A stretch of 64,000 bases of DNA from Micrasema longulum (GCA_022494885.1 JAGVSM010002414.1:1-64000); one strand, 5' to 3'. Shown: positions 32,488-43,790, numbered from the stretch's first letter. Made by a program: numbers and translations. Notes: generated by a model not told the origin, from the letters alone.

Positions 32488-33524
32488 ATTTAATTTAATT
32501 TAAATACACCTCGCCGCGAAATCATTTGATTTGTAGTGAACACTGACCTTTAAATTTCAATTCCAGTTTGATTCCTATACCTAAGCCTATACTCTTCTTA
32601 CTACCTACTCGTCAATTTGATAACAACAAGGAAATTCAAAACCGTGGGATAAAATCATTAAATCAACTTTGATTATATATGGAAAATGATCATGTTTCAC
32701 TCGTAGCCATTTAACTACGTTGACTAGAAAAAAGATTGTATTTCTGATTTATTTTTCTTAGAATGCCTTATTTTATTTTATTTCATCATTTTATATTTTT
32801 TAACTCTTTAATCGCTTCAGTAATCATTAAAAATATTTATTAAAAAAAAAGATTTTTTAATGAATTATTTTTTTCTATGTACTGAATATATCGCACCTTT
32901 AGAACGAAAACGACTCAACAAAAAAAAAACTTTTTGGGAAATTGCACAAGAAGAATGTAAATTGACAGAAGAATCTCACAACACCTTCGTATTATTTCGT
33001 CGATTGTTTTGTATTTTTCGTAGTAAACACCAGATTTTAAGTTATAAATTTTACCAAAGGCTGTCATCTATAAATTTATGAAAAAAGAGCGTGATGAAAA
33101 TTGATTATTATTTAAACAAGACATTTATTTAATGAATAGTTATAAGATTAAAAAAAACCAACAAAAGCACTTAATATAAATGAGACAATGACATAATTTT
33201 CAAAGGTCTGATCAGGTCACCAGACACATGTTTTTATTTATTCACGAAACGACACAAACGTCAATAAGTCACTAAGATTATTGGTAATTAGGAACGAAAT
33301 AATCACAAAGCTTAATCCGTCGTTTAAATATTTAAAAAAATATTTTAAAATGCCATTTGTATCAAAATAAAAAAGTTTATTCAAACAAACAAATATCATT
33401 CCCACGAACAGGCCATGCTTTTGTGGGATTTTTTGGTTTGCTATTTTTCTATGAATATGTATTTATTGATATGTAATTATGCTTAATTTTTTTGATACTC
33501 TGTTTTCTTATTATATTTATTGTA
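32488..33524. other. No recognised feature
   Basis: AT-rich. The plus-strand frame 32860-33081 is Lys/Phe-rich and has no domain. No shared repeats. Confidence 0.4.
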
Positions 33525-33975
33525 AAAAAACAAAAAAAAAAAAAAAAAGCAACGCTGTTTCCCGGAAAAGTAGGTAGGGAGAATAAAACGTCTTATCACT
33601 ATATCCTTGCATACAGACCTCGCTTCCTCTACATTCATACATCTTCTCACTCGCACACGCCAATTATTCTTACTCTTGACATGTTCATCTTCAAGTATTA
33701 GATGGACTTGATCGTGCCATGTCTTTCTCGCTCCTCCTCGTTTTCTGCATCCATCAATATTCGCATCATAGATTTTTTCAGCCGATCTTTTGCTGTCTAT
33801 TCGCTCTACATGTTCAAACCAACGCAGCATCCTTTTCTTGATTCTGTCGATAATGCATGTCTTAGCCTTACACAGTTTACAAATCTCGACATTTACGCAC
33901 CTATCATACATTGTTTTACCCCACATTTGCCTCAGAGATCGCATTTCGACAGCATTTAACCAACTTTAATAATCA
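33525..33975 (-). mobile_element. LINE-F copy 3, 3' end only, frame still open
   Basis: On the minus strand from 33944: MRSLRQMWGKTMYDRC, then a LCKAK.CIID block, KKRMLRWFEHVERIDSKRSA, a RGGARKTWHDQVH segment and a terminal MNVEEARSVCKD block. This is the C-terminal tail of the non-LTR ORF. The reading stays open for about 140 codons until the T-rich 3' end (an A-run on the plus strand at 33529-33548). It is severely 5'-truncated. The open frame suggests a younger insertion than copies 1 and 2. Confidence 0.85.
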
Positions 33976-34009
33976 TTTTTCCAATTTCCGTTAAAGAAAT
34001 TTATCTCTA

Positions 34010-34645
34010 CATTAACTCTTGTGTGGCTGTGAGACATCACAGCCACACAAGACAACTCAGTGACAACTCTAGTGGACATACGACACAAGACTTGATATAT
34101 CTCACTTATTAAAAAAAAAAATGAATTCGTATTTTTTGTAATCTTTAAATGGACATTTTCACATCCGATTTGTAAAGTAAAATTTGTATAACTATGCTTA
34201 GTGTTAATACAAAAAATATTTATCCTTGCTATGCGAAGAACGAATGTCCGCTAATTCAACAAAACATCTATACATATACCTGATACAAGAGAGAGCACGA
34301 ATATAAAAGTCATAACAAGGAAGACAGAAACGCTGCGGCGGGTGTCGTCTAAAACAGATTTAGTCTTCAGTCGGTTGATGGCAATGATGGGGGACGCACG
34401 CGCGTAGCATGAGCGGCGTATTTGTGATTTCAAATTTAATTTGCAATTTAATTTACAGAGCAAAATAATATGTTTATTCGCATACATTGTGGAAAAGGAA
34501 TTATTAAACAGTATGTCTCTATGTTTTTCATTTTTTTTAAATATTCAAACTTTAGAATATTCCGTATTTTACTAGTGGTAACACGATGTTACATCGCCGC
34601 GCGCAAAGGGATTATTTACCACAGTCTTTTAAGAGTTAAAATGAA
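34010..34645 (+). repeat. Family B repeat, most complete copy
   Basis: It starts with CTCTTGTGTGGCTGTGAGAC, continues with GTAATCTTTAAATGGACATT and ACAAAAAATATTTATCCTTG, a GAAGACAGAAACGCTG block and an ATAATATG...ATTAAACAGTATG region, and ends at the CATCGCCGCGCGCAAAGG and TTTTAAGAGTTAAAATG blocks. A second long copy is at 55550-56300 and partial copies at 5485, 8930 and 46950. A short inverted pair (TGGCTGTGAGACATCACAGCCA) lies at 34024-34045. Non-coding. Confidence 0.7.
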
Positions 34646-34654
34646 CATTGGTAG

Positions 34655-34850
34655 ATTAAGATCGGGTTGTGGTCCCGTAGCTAGTGTCACGGACTCATGT
34701 ACCAAAGGTCCGTGGTTCGAATCCCACTCTACCCCAACTTGATTCCATTTTCTAATAGTGAGTTATTTACAACTCGTTGAAAATAGCCCTCAAAATTAAA
34801 TATTTGGGTAAATCATAAAAACGCAAATATTTCTTTTTTTTTAAAACAAA
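34655..34850 (+). mobile_element. SINE-2 copy (tRNA-derived)
   Basis: Head GATCGGGTTGTGGTCCCGTA, then GCTAGTGTCACGGACTCATG, and a B box GGTTCGAATCCCAC at 34711-34724. Body: CTCTACCCCAACTTGATT, GTGAGTTATTTACAACTCGT, the TGAAAATAGCCC block and TATTTGGGTAAATC, ending in an A-rich tail after 34835. It matches 50735-50908 on the opposite strand end to end. Confidence 0.85.
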
Positions 34851-34942
34851 AAAAAATTATAATACTGAATATAATATAAAGAAATTAATAAACGTGGATA
34901 CAATTTCAAAACATAACTTTTGATTTAGTAGTTTCTTATGTA

Positions 34943-35190
34943 GGCCTCGTGGTGTAATGAGCGCGTTTGTCTACCATGTGAGAGGTCTCGAGTTCGATTC
35001 CCGACATGGATGATATGAAATATTGAATTGAAAGGGTGTTTTCACACTTGAATATTTCACAATCCCTGGACTGGTACCTGGAGCGTAAGACTGATTCATA
35101 CCTTCATGTGAAAAATGATCAAGATACGCAGCAATTAGTGCACTAATGCAGTGCCCTTTGCACCATTAGGTGCGGAAAGGAAAAATAATG
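34943..35190 (+). mobile_element. SINE-1 copy
   Basis: Head GGCCTCGTGGTGTAATGAGC, B box GAGTTCGATTCCCGACATGG, body TTTCACACTTGAATATTTCA, CCTGGACTGGTACCTGGAGC, GTAAGACTGATTC and GCAATTAGTGCACTAATGC. The tail is GGAAAAATAATGAG. It lies 90 bp downstream of SINE-2 in the same orientation. Confidence 0.85.
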
Positions 35191-35365
35191 AGTTTCTTAT
35201 GTTTTTGTGTATTTCAGGGCAGAAAATTAATTTTTCTACAAGCCCTTATATTCACTAGAAACCAAAACCTAAGGTCATGCCTCATATAATTTTGAGCAAT
35301 ACTAATTTTTTAGGTGAGTATAAATTAACCTTATGTTTTCGCTATAAAATAATTAAAAATAGTTT

Positions 35366-35505
35366 ATTTTTCAATAATGAACACCCTGTGAGTTAGCCGC
35401 AAGGGTTGGATTTTAGTTCCGACCCCCGCGGAGCATAAAAGGAGGCTTTGTGCCTCGTGGAATGAGTTTTCTACCCATTCCTACGTGATTTAACCCTTCA
35501 AAACT
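35366..35505. other. GC-richer block with partial inverted partner at 36437
   Basis: The block runs from AACACCCTGTGAGTTAGCCG to ACGTGATTTAACCCTTCAAA. Its right end read in reverse (TGAAGGGTTAAATCACG) resembles 36435-36451 (TGAAGGGTTAAGTCACC), and both blocks share an AAAGCCTCC or GGAGGCTTT string. It may be paired ends of one element. Identity unknown. Confidence 0.35.
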
Positions 35506-35777
35506 GCGTATTCAACCATTTGATTATTTTTTGTTAAATGTGTTACTTTGTCATTTATTTATTTACGGACATTGTCCATTTAATGCATGTCATGCTAATA
35601 TTGTTAAAAAAATATACACAAAGAAAAATACGTTAACTTAAAACAAAGTCTGGTCTATAAAGGTATATCAGGAACTTTCTAATAAACAATATAAATCTGT
35701 ATAAATTAAACATTTTGTTTTTTTTTTTCTAAATATAATTTATAATACCGTTTTATTCGAGTATTTTTTATCACTAT

Positions 35778-35817
35778 TTAAAGTATACATATGTATTAAT
35801 TCATATGTATACTTTAA
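35778..35817. repeat. Perfect short palindrome
   Basis: Two 16-bp arms (TTAAAGTATACATATG and its exact reverse complement) are separated by 8 bases (TATTAATT). Confidence 0.85.
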
Positions 35818-35929
35818 TACAAATATAAAAAAAAAAATTCATGCATTATTCAATAATAATTAAATGCTCTGAGGTAAAAGTTCTGAGCAAGGAAATCAGC
35901 TGAATATAACAACTCACCTCGTTGTGTTA

Positions 35930-36115
35930 TGGTGGATGCGTTTGCCTGCCATCTTTAAGGTCCTTAGTTTGATATCTGACAGGGTGGATGTAATGTTTTT
36001 ATTTTAAGGTTTTTTAAATTGCAAATAAGTACTGTTCCCCGGTTCTTGAATCGTAATACTGCAGTGCCCTATGCACCAATTGCTTCGGAAAGTGGGATAA
36101 TTATGATCAAATGAT
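35930..36115 (+). mobile_element. SINE-1 copy, diverged and internally deleted
   Basis: ACCTCGTTGTGTTATGG, then TTTGCCTGCCATC, a decayed B box (TTAGTTTGATATCTGAC), CTGTTCCCCGGTTCTTGAA, CGTAATACTG, CAGTGCCCTATGCACCAATT and a GGGATAATTATGATC tail. The order matches SINE-1, with the middle shortened. Confidence 0.65.
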
Positions 36116-37079
36116 ATTTGTTTGTTTCTTACACCAGGTTTTCGTTAAAAACATTAATTTTTTTTATTTCAAAAATTTAGGCAATATTTTTTCTACAGTA
36201 GAATTTTCATCAGTACACAAATAATAGCATGCAATTTAAAACTAATGTCATCTAGCTAGAAAAACGTCTGTTTTCATTTTCATGTAACCAGGAATCCAAA
36301 ATAAATAATAAATTAACTCTAACATACTAACCACTCTTCCATAATATTTTTTTTATCTCACGAAACTTCAGTTAAAGTAAAAAAAAAATTAAATGTTTTG
36401 TGACGACGTTTTAAAAAGCTTTAAAAAAGCACACTGAAGGGTTAAGTCACCTCTCATGGGGTTGCTTTCAGCAATTACTGTTATACATTATAAATACCCC
36501 AGCCTCTGAAAAATCTAGAAGAAAAGCCTCCACGTGAATAAATACAGGTTTAGCTTGTATGATGTAAGACTTCTTTGAATAAATTGTCTTAAAATGGTCA
36601 TTTAAATTGGAAATTTCAAAAACATGTATGGTTTAAAGTTAATTCCTTTTTTTACTACGAATTCTTGATCTCAATGATAAATATTTACTAATTTATATAT
36701 TTTAATGAGAATATGTTTTTTTTTTTGGGTGATCTTATGTAATTACGATTCATTCCAACGTTTGGCTACCATTGCTGGAGTTATCTTTAAGATAAACTGT
36801 TTATTTTGATGAAAAATATGTATTTTTGTATTTGTAATTTGTACCATGTCACAATCGGTAGTTGAAACATTCCGTGTCATTTTTGAAGAATTTAAACGGC
36901 AAAACGGATTCAACTTAAACGGAATCACCCAAAAAATATATACACTTGTTTTTATTAATAGTTTATGTAGCGTTGGAATAATGATTACTCTCTCCTTTGT
37001 ATGCTTATGTTTGTTTCGTTTAATTATTCTGTCTTCAGTTTTTTTGTTCAAAAAATCTATCAAATAATAAAAAATAAAT
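36116..37079. other. AT-rich stretch, no supported gene
   Basis: It includes 36435-36560, described with 35366-35505. The longest frame in the area (minus 36743-37180) is 145 codons but shows no domain, and a 73-codon frame (36846-37067) is open on the opposite strand, so I do not call it a gene. Confidence 0.4.
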
Positions 37080-37560
37080 AAACTCGTGCAAGCAAAACTT
37101 ACCCGGATCGCAATACCACGTCGGAATCTAACTCGGTTTAATTCGATAGATTTATTTTTACAAAAAGTCGTAAATAACAAAACGGTCCAAAAATTCTTAG
37201 GAGCATCCTATATAGAAACATATCTCAAAATCGCCAACACAAATCTTTGTCCTACTTAAACTTTCAAAGCGCGATAAAGATAAATTTGAAAAAATAAATC
37301 AAAACCCTACGCGCGGGCGCTGAAATCTGTCGTGAATTCAGGAAATTTGAGAGATTTTTAGGAAATTTTCTGCGTAGACAGAGGGAACATTGGGCCACTT
37401 TTCACAATTTTCCTCTCGCATTTACACGACAGATATGATCCGTAAATTTTAACGATACAACCAGGAATAAATCGCACCGTGAAACGTTCCCAAGGCTCTA
37501 CGGATCCCGCAAGGATTCATTCCGAAGGAAATATACGACATTTTCTATTTATATTATTAA
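37080..37560. other. GC-richer unique block
   Basis: Richer in G and C than the surroundings (CCCTACGCGCGGGCGCTGAA, ACGTTCCCAAGGCTCTACGG) and not repeated in the window. No frame shows a recognisable protein. It is a candidate conserved non-coding element or an unrecognised single-copy remnant. Confidence 0.3.
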
Positions 37561-37739
37561 ATAATTTTAGTATCTTTTTTCATGACTTGTAACATAAATA
37601 TTGCAGTTATTTTGGTTCTCAAAAACGAGTTAAAGGAAATAACATTTTTAAAAAAAAATCCTAATATTTTGTGTCAAAATTATTGAGCCTTCATTATAAG
37701 ATTTTTTTATTCAAACGTTGGTTTGTTGGTTGTAATTTA

Positions 37740-37835
37740 CTAAACTTAACGACTTCCGAGAGAGTGAAATCTAGTCTTCCGTCTACAAACATTTGGACAA
37801 ACTCAAATATTGTAATAAATAAACATGTTTTATTT
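37740..37835 (+). repeat. Family A flank fragment
   Basis: GAAATCTAGTCTTCCGTCTA, then CAAACATTTGGACAAACTCA and AATATTGTAATAAATAAAC, the same order as 48772-48830. Confidence 0.65.
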
Positions 37836-38274
37836 CATGATACTGACGAGGATATTTCAAAATTGTATACAAATATAAACGTATGTTAGAAATACGTCTC
37901 CAGTTAAATAAACCATACCTTCTAAAATTCTCCTTAATTTTTTATTTTTTTCAATACAAACGTTTTTGTGTTCAATAATGACATTTGAATGTAAGTACTC
38001 AAAGTTTAATTAAGGTAATATATAACTGATAACTACTTATTAAACTTTGCAATTCACCATAGTAGTTGCACAACAATTTAAAACTATTTTTGTCTAACTT
38101 CTATGATAAAAGAGGGACTATATTGGGATTCGCATGAAAAGATAATTTATAAAGGTCCTGAAGCAGATACAAAAACGCCTTAAAACCGATGCTCATAGAA
38201 AAGTCGGTTAGTGATTATAATTGTAATTTATTTCATAGAGCCTTTTTTCAATAAAATATACACATTAAAACAAT

Positions 38275-39005
38275 ATTAATACATTATAAAGAAAATGCTT
38301 GCTTCCTCATTCCGTTTTGTTTGCCGTCTACTACGCTTTGATTCATTCCCACCTATCTTATTTATTATGCATATGGGGTTTTGTCAACAAAAATTGGATC
38401 TCGGAAATACAAGTTCTTCAGAACAGAGCTCCAAGAAACATTCTTGGACCTAAACGGGATTCCCATGTCAAGGATATTTACCGACAAACAAATATACTTC
38501 GTTTCGAGGTAATGCCACTGCATGACATAACCAATACTATTTTAAATATCATCAACTTTTCTGCTCATTCAAATTTAAAACACACATTTGGTCATAATAT
38601 TCATAATTACAATACGCGTTATTCAAGGAATCTTCATGTGTCTAAGTTTTGCTCAACAAAGTTTGGCAGTAGGTCCTTGGAAAATATTGGCCATTCCGAA
38701 TATAATAAACTGCCTGATGAGCTAAGACACGAAAAACTCCAAAAAAAAAATCCAGAAGTGTCGCAATTAAAAAATATTTCTTAAATCTTTTTGATATTTA
38801 TAATTATTAATGTAGTTTACATAAGATGGTGTTTTATGTTTCTTATACAATAATGTTTTCTTTTTATTTCGGATGTATTAATTTGTATGATGTTATGTAT
38901 TGTCTAAAAAATGATTTTTTCTTATTAACGGTCCCAAATGAGTTTCTTATAACTCCTGGGAGTATAATATAATTTTTGTTTTAAGTAAAAAGTAAAAAAA
39001 AAAAT
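38275..39005 (+). mobile_element. LINE C-terminal fragment, 3' UTR and poly-A tail
   Basis: A 161-codon frame (38299-38784) gives FAVYYALIHSHLSYLLCIWG, then ISEIQVLQNRAPRNILG and NYNTRYSRNLHVSKFCSTKF. After that come a GSRSLENIGHSEYNKLPDEL block and a short basic end. The Y.AL..S.L.Y....WG, lQNRA.R and YN.LP patterns define the region after the RT in Jockey/CR1-like LINEs. The ORF ends at 38784; a UTR of about 190 bp follows and an A-rich run at 38985-39004. The 5' truncation removes the RT core. The open frame suggests a relatively recent insertion. Confidence 0.8.
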
Positions 39006-39599
39006 GTATTAAAATATATTTTGTCCCAATAAACTATTTAATAGTAGTTTGTCATTAGGTGCTCAGACATAATGTTTTATTAAAAATCAAATAAAAAGAG
39101 TACAGACATAATACTGTATACGTGTAAAATAATAAACATAAAAAATAGTTCAAATATTTTTTTTTGTTTTTAAAGTAAGAAAATAGATTAAAATAAAACA
39201 ATAAGAATTAAAGAATAGCAATTTTCTTGAATATATTTTTAATAAAGGAAAAAATAAACACATTTAAATAGTGTGTGCTCATAAATGTAATCAAAACAAG
39301 ATAAAAATTAAAACAAAATAAATCGAAAATTTCAATTTATATCTACAGAAAAAATAAAATCAATTAAAAAGTTTGAAGTACCTATTAAAATTAATATCTT
39401 AAAAATGTAAATAACATAAGAAAAAAATAAAAGAAAAGGTTAACCTAAAAAAATAACAAAAATGTATTCAATGAGAGATAAAAATAAATCTTTTACATAA
39501 ATAATAAATCAATAAAGGAACGTTCTGTCTACTAACCACTTACGTAATAAAAACATAATTTTATTTTTAGTATGACATGTTTTCATGTCAAGTGGCCAC
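39006..39599. other. Very A-rich stretch
   Basis: Dominated by AAATAAAA-like sequence. No feature was recognised. Confidence 0.5.
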
Positions 39600-39975
39600 A
39601 TATTTAATATTTTTGGAACAATATAATCTAACGTACATTGTCCATATTTATTTTTAAAGTTTGGTCAAACAGGCCATCAACAGATGTAAATCTCGTTAGA
39701 TAGCTATTTATTTTTATTTATCGAGCTGAACATTTGTTGGATAATAATTTAGCTCCATAAAATACCCTTAACTGGTAAAACATTTCATTTATTATACATG
39801 AATGGAGTATTATATCTCAGATTGTATACATATTTAGGTGCAATCAATTTGACAAGTGCATTTTGAACATTTTGAACATATTTAATGTTTGTTGCACAAG
39901 AATGTCCCCAAGCGGTGATCCCGTATCTTATTGTGGATTCTCCCAGAGACAAACATACTAATCTAAGTGTGGAGA
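39600..39975 (-). mobile_element. LINE RT C-terminal fragment
   Basis: On the minus strand from about 39965 the reading gives SLGESTIRYGITAWGHS, then a TNIKYVQNVQNALVKLI block. This is the YGI.AWG...L..VQ..L.K.I pattern that follows the RT domain in insect LINEs. Further on (39790-39740) a QLRVFYGAKLL segment fits the next conserved block. Broken by frame changes and truncated at both ends. Confidence 0.65.
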
Positions 39976-40189
39976 GAGAAACTTTAAACTTTCATTAAAA
40001 TATTTGCTCACCAAGTTAATGCTTTAAACGTACAAGTACTAAACTAAGTTCATTTGTTTTTTATTCTTACCTAACAAAAAAATATGTGCGTGAAAATAAT
40101 AATATTTTACGTTTTATTCCTATTCGAGTCTCATTCTCTCTTAATTATTCCTTTTCTGCCTTTGGTGGTCCGTTAGTTCCATTGGTATA

Positions 40190-40380
40190 TCAGCTTTATT
40201 GATTATTTTGGTTACGTGAAAGTAGGAGATCAGTCTTACGCTTCCGGTGCCACTATGAAAAAATCTAGTGTATAAACATACCTTATTCTAAATAAATACT
40301 TCAATTCAACCATGTAAAAATCCAAAATCGAGACCTTTTGCACGGTAGAAAACGAGCTAACCATTAGACCACGAGACTTT
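40190..40380 (-). mobile_element. SINE-1 copy, diverged
   Basis: The minus-strand head AAAGTCTCGTGGTCTAATGG, then TTAGCTCGTTTTCTACCGTG and a decayed B box region (AAGGTCTCGATTTTGG). The body has CTAGATTTTTTCATAGTGGC and ACCGGAAGCGTAAGACTGAT. The 3' part is missing or eroded. Confidence 0.7.
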
Positions 40381-40504
40381 TACCTTCCGAATATTTGTCA
40401 AAAACTAATGACGCGAACTGGATAAACCCAAATTTAATTTTAAATTTACTTTGAATGCCAACTTTGACCGTGTTTGGAATAAATGAGATAGAAATACCAC
40501 AGAA

Positions 40505-40930
40505 CTCATAAATAAAACAATAATTAAATAAAATAAATAAAACGACTTTGTTTTTAACCACTAATTTTTTTTTTTTTTTTTTAAATTAGACAACTTAAAA
40601 ATCTTAGAAATAAAAAAAGCGATTCAAAATAAGAAAATAATAATTAATAATCAAATAAACAATATTTCTTTAAGTCCTCTTCTGTCTTGCTTAGAAAATA
40701 TTGATATCAAATTACCACCCGTGTAAGAAAAAACGACTTAATTTATTGGATCCAAGTGTAGTATTTAGTAAACACGATAACAAGAAAACAGAAATCAATT
40801 CATTATTTACGTAAACCTTGACGAAGACGCTTGTTTGCTTTGAAACCGGTCGGTGGAAGGAAAAAAATAAATTAAAAATCATTGGTTAAAACAAAAGTAG
40901 TTTTATTTATTTTATTACAATGAATAACCA
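40505..40930 (+). mobile_element. Penelope-like terminal fragment with inverted ends
   Basis: The left end (AATAAATAAAACGACTTTGT, TTTTAACCACTAAT, near 40527-40566) is matched by the reverse complement of the right end (40880-40920). Between them lies a hammerhead-like motif (40812-40856). Terminal segments in inverted order around a hammerhead are known for Penelope-like elements. No RT or endonuclease coding remains. Confidence 0.45.
40812..40856 (+). ncRNA. Hammerhead-like motif
   Basis: CCTTGACGA (canonical core CTGACGA, here with C read as T or an extra T), a stem II region to CTTT, GAAA, the self-complementary CCGG as a minimal stem III, TC (cleavage position) and GGT, which pairs with the ACC just before the core. 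The layout fits minimal type I hammerheads of Penelope-like elements. The core defect makes activity doubtful. Confidence 0.45.
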
Positions 40931-41129
40931 CAAAGTGCTTTAAATATAAACTTTATAAAAAACAATAATTATTCCACATACAGATTATTTCTTTACGGTA
41001 CTATTTTTATCCTACGACGGTAGTGTAAATATATTTGAAGTATTTCAAAATTGAGCCATTAAAATAGTGCTAAAGAAAAAAAGATAAAATGAAATCAAAA
41101 TAAATCCGAGGACAACTCAATTAGATACT

Positions 41130-41390
41130 AATTAAAAAGAGACTGATTCAAAAACTATTATTACTCAAATGAAAGACATAGCCCCAACAACACAACACAT
41201 CCAAAAAATACTATCACTACGTCCTCAACACAAAGACAACTTAAACAAATACACACTAATACCATTATTGGAGAAAGGGGTTTTGAGTATTATGCAATTA
41301 AAATCTATTACCTACTTCCACTGTCTATTAAAACAATAAGAAATGAGAAAATATTTAAATAAGCTATAAAAAAAATGGATTAGTGAGCTA
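41130..41390 (+). mobile_element. Probable LINE C-terminal scrap
   Basis: From 41220 the reading RQLKQIHTNTIIGERGFEYY and AIKIYYLLPLSIKTIRNEK resembles the G....Y.A...YN.LP..IR end of LINE proteins. It is short and diverged. Confidence 0.4.
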
Positions 41391-43674
41391 GGTTGAAGTA
41401 GAATAGATTGTCTCATTCGCCCAAACCAATATTGAATTAACTGCTCCACAAATATTAAGTTAATGTTATGTTTTTTGCTATTTTTTTGTACGTTTTTTAA
41501 TAAAAATAAAATAGATGTACATAAATTAAATATAAGCTTTTTGAACATTTTGTAAAGTGTCTATTTATATAACAATTCTTTTTTGTTTATTCTCACATGT
41601 AAAAACATTTTTTTAAAACTATATTTTTAAATGTCCTCGGCACGGGTGAGATCACATTATTTTATTATTAAACTTTGTATTTATGGAAGAAAAATGTCAA
41701 AAACTAATAAATATGCTTGTTTTTATGTCTTATATTTTAAACAATCGAATGCTCAAATACTTCTTAATTTACTTGTTTTTTTTTTTTAAGAAAGGAAACG
41801 GCTGCTATTAAAAAACATAAACAGAATCCCAAAACCAATGAATGCATCAGGTATGAAAAGAATTTGAATTAATGAATATTAAAAAAAAATGTGTTAGTTC
41901 ACAGTTGTAAGATTATGTGTAAATGGATATGTTATTTCAGTAAGTGTTCATATGAGGTTTTATACTTAATGTAATATATGACATAAAAAATAAATCACAG
42001 AAAAAATTGGTCAAAAGACGCTAACCATTTGCCAATTTGTATTTTACGATACAGCGAAAACGTACATCCATTGTAACATTATCTTGACAGTTTATTAGCT
42101 ACAAAGCAGTTTCAGCGATATTTCGGGTAACCGTTATGTCAACTTTAATCCACCGATTAGTAAAAAACCTTAAAGCATTTTCGAATTATTTTATGCTCAA
42201 ATTCCAACCAAACAAAAGCAGCCAACAGCTCAATCATAGATGTTTATCGACGTGGTAAAAAACTCCTTGAACAAATTGAACGATCACGACGGAACATGAT
42301 TAATTTATGCGAAAGCATTGTCTTTTACGCAATATAACGCACGATAAATTTTGCACAACGATAACCACGTTGTAAAACAAATTTAATTTACTTTACTTAT
42401 GGTTTTAGATTTAATGGTACAAAATAATATGTCCACAGTGAGATTATACACGTACATTTCGCAAAACGTAAATATTTTGAATGATGATATTGAATATTAG
42501 GTGTTGCCATGCAACAGGTTAAAATGTGGCAATATTAATCATTATTATAATCCAGATCTATAAATTTTAATCAACGCTTCATTCACAAAACGATAAAAAT
42601 ATATTTGTAATTATCGACAAGAGCCATTGTGATTGAGCATCTGGTACCCTTAATTCATTATATTACTTTGTGTGACGTTATTATCAGTAAATATTATTTC
42701 GTCAAAAAATTAAATAATGTATTTAACACGACAGGCAAGTCCTTCAAATATAATGTTAAAGTTTTATTACCGGTATTTTTTTTTGTTTCGTCATTATTTA
42801 TAGTAAAATATGGTTCAAAACTAATAATTATTATATAAAATGTAATAATATTATACATGTTACGTAAAAAAAAACAGAAAAAAAAAAACAGAATTTTGGA
42901 AAAAAATTGATCGGAACCAGCATGAACACGATCACAATACTAGAGAAAAGAACAAAATTAGACTTCCATTTAGGAAAAAGGCAAAGTCACAAAATTCAAT
43001 TTTATTTAAAGCAATTAAAAAGTATTACGAAATGGAAAAAAATATTTATGAAGAAAAAAACATATCAAAATTTAAAATAATGGTCAAGACATATGTGATA
43101 AACAATTTATAAATTAAATATATTTGCAATGTTATTATTAGAACACACATAACAATATGTATGATATGTGTTCCCTATTTTAAGATTTAAATAAAATAAA
43201 AATAAAGTATTATTGAATCCTTCCTTTTTTCATTTTCAATTTTTTTAAATTTTAACACCCAAAGTAAATCATGAATTATGAAACCTATCATTGCAGTGAA
43301 ATCTCATCTGAAAATAACAAAAGACTGAATAGGGGAAGCTTTAATATAAAGGAAGTTTGTTGTCATGAATTATGATACTGAAAACCCGTTTTGGTGCAAG
43401 AAAGGGTAAGCTTAAGGTTCGAATCCTTAAAAAAATACATAAAGATTTTTTTTCATATTGCAGTGTAAGTAAATATTTTAACTTAGGACATAAACATTTT
43501 GGTTTTCACAACCTAAACCATTTATATCTTAATTTTTTTTATCAAAACATTTTTGCCTCAACTTTAATACTTAATATTTTTAACCAACAATATTTTTCAT
43601 TTGTCCAAAGGTTTATTAACAGGCTGAATTTCCTCCCTATGGAATTATTAAGATTTAAATTTGTAAGAACAGAG
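41391..43674. other. Long stretch without recognised features
   Basis: AT-rich. 42000-42360 is somewhat richer in GC and unique. The plus-strand frames 42629-42838 and 43372-43677 are low-complexity. Near 43400-43420 a T-arm-like hairpin (TAAGG TTCGAAT CCTTA) occurs without the rest of a tRNA. Confidence 0.4.
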
Positions 43675-43790
43675 TGAAAACATTTTTGAGACCTGGATAT
43701 GGAAGTCTAGGCATTAACGAATTTTATGTTCTTATATTAGCTGGTTTAAGTGGCCACATTACGTACTGTTAATGATTCCTTTACATCGTT
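43675..43790 (+). repeat. Family A fragment, diverged core
   Basis: ATATGGAAGTCTAGGCATTA, then GCTGGTTTAAGTGGCCACAT and a GTACTGTTAATGATT end, matching the core with the GGGCTTATGACC block eroded. Confidence 0.65.

Noticed and set aside
36743..37180. 145-codon minus-strand open frame, among the longest in the window
   Set aside because: No domain or motif, Lys/Ile/Phe-rich composition, and the opposite strand is also open. Best read as chance in AT-rich DNA.
43400..43420. T-arm-like hairpin TAAGG TTCGAAT CCTTA
   Set aside because: No D-arm, anticodon arm or acceptor stem around it; probably coincidence or a lone SINE scrap.
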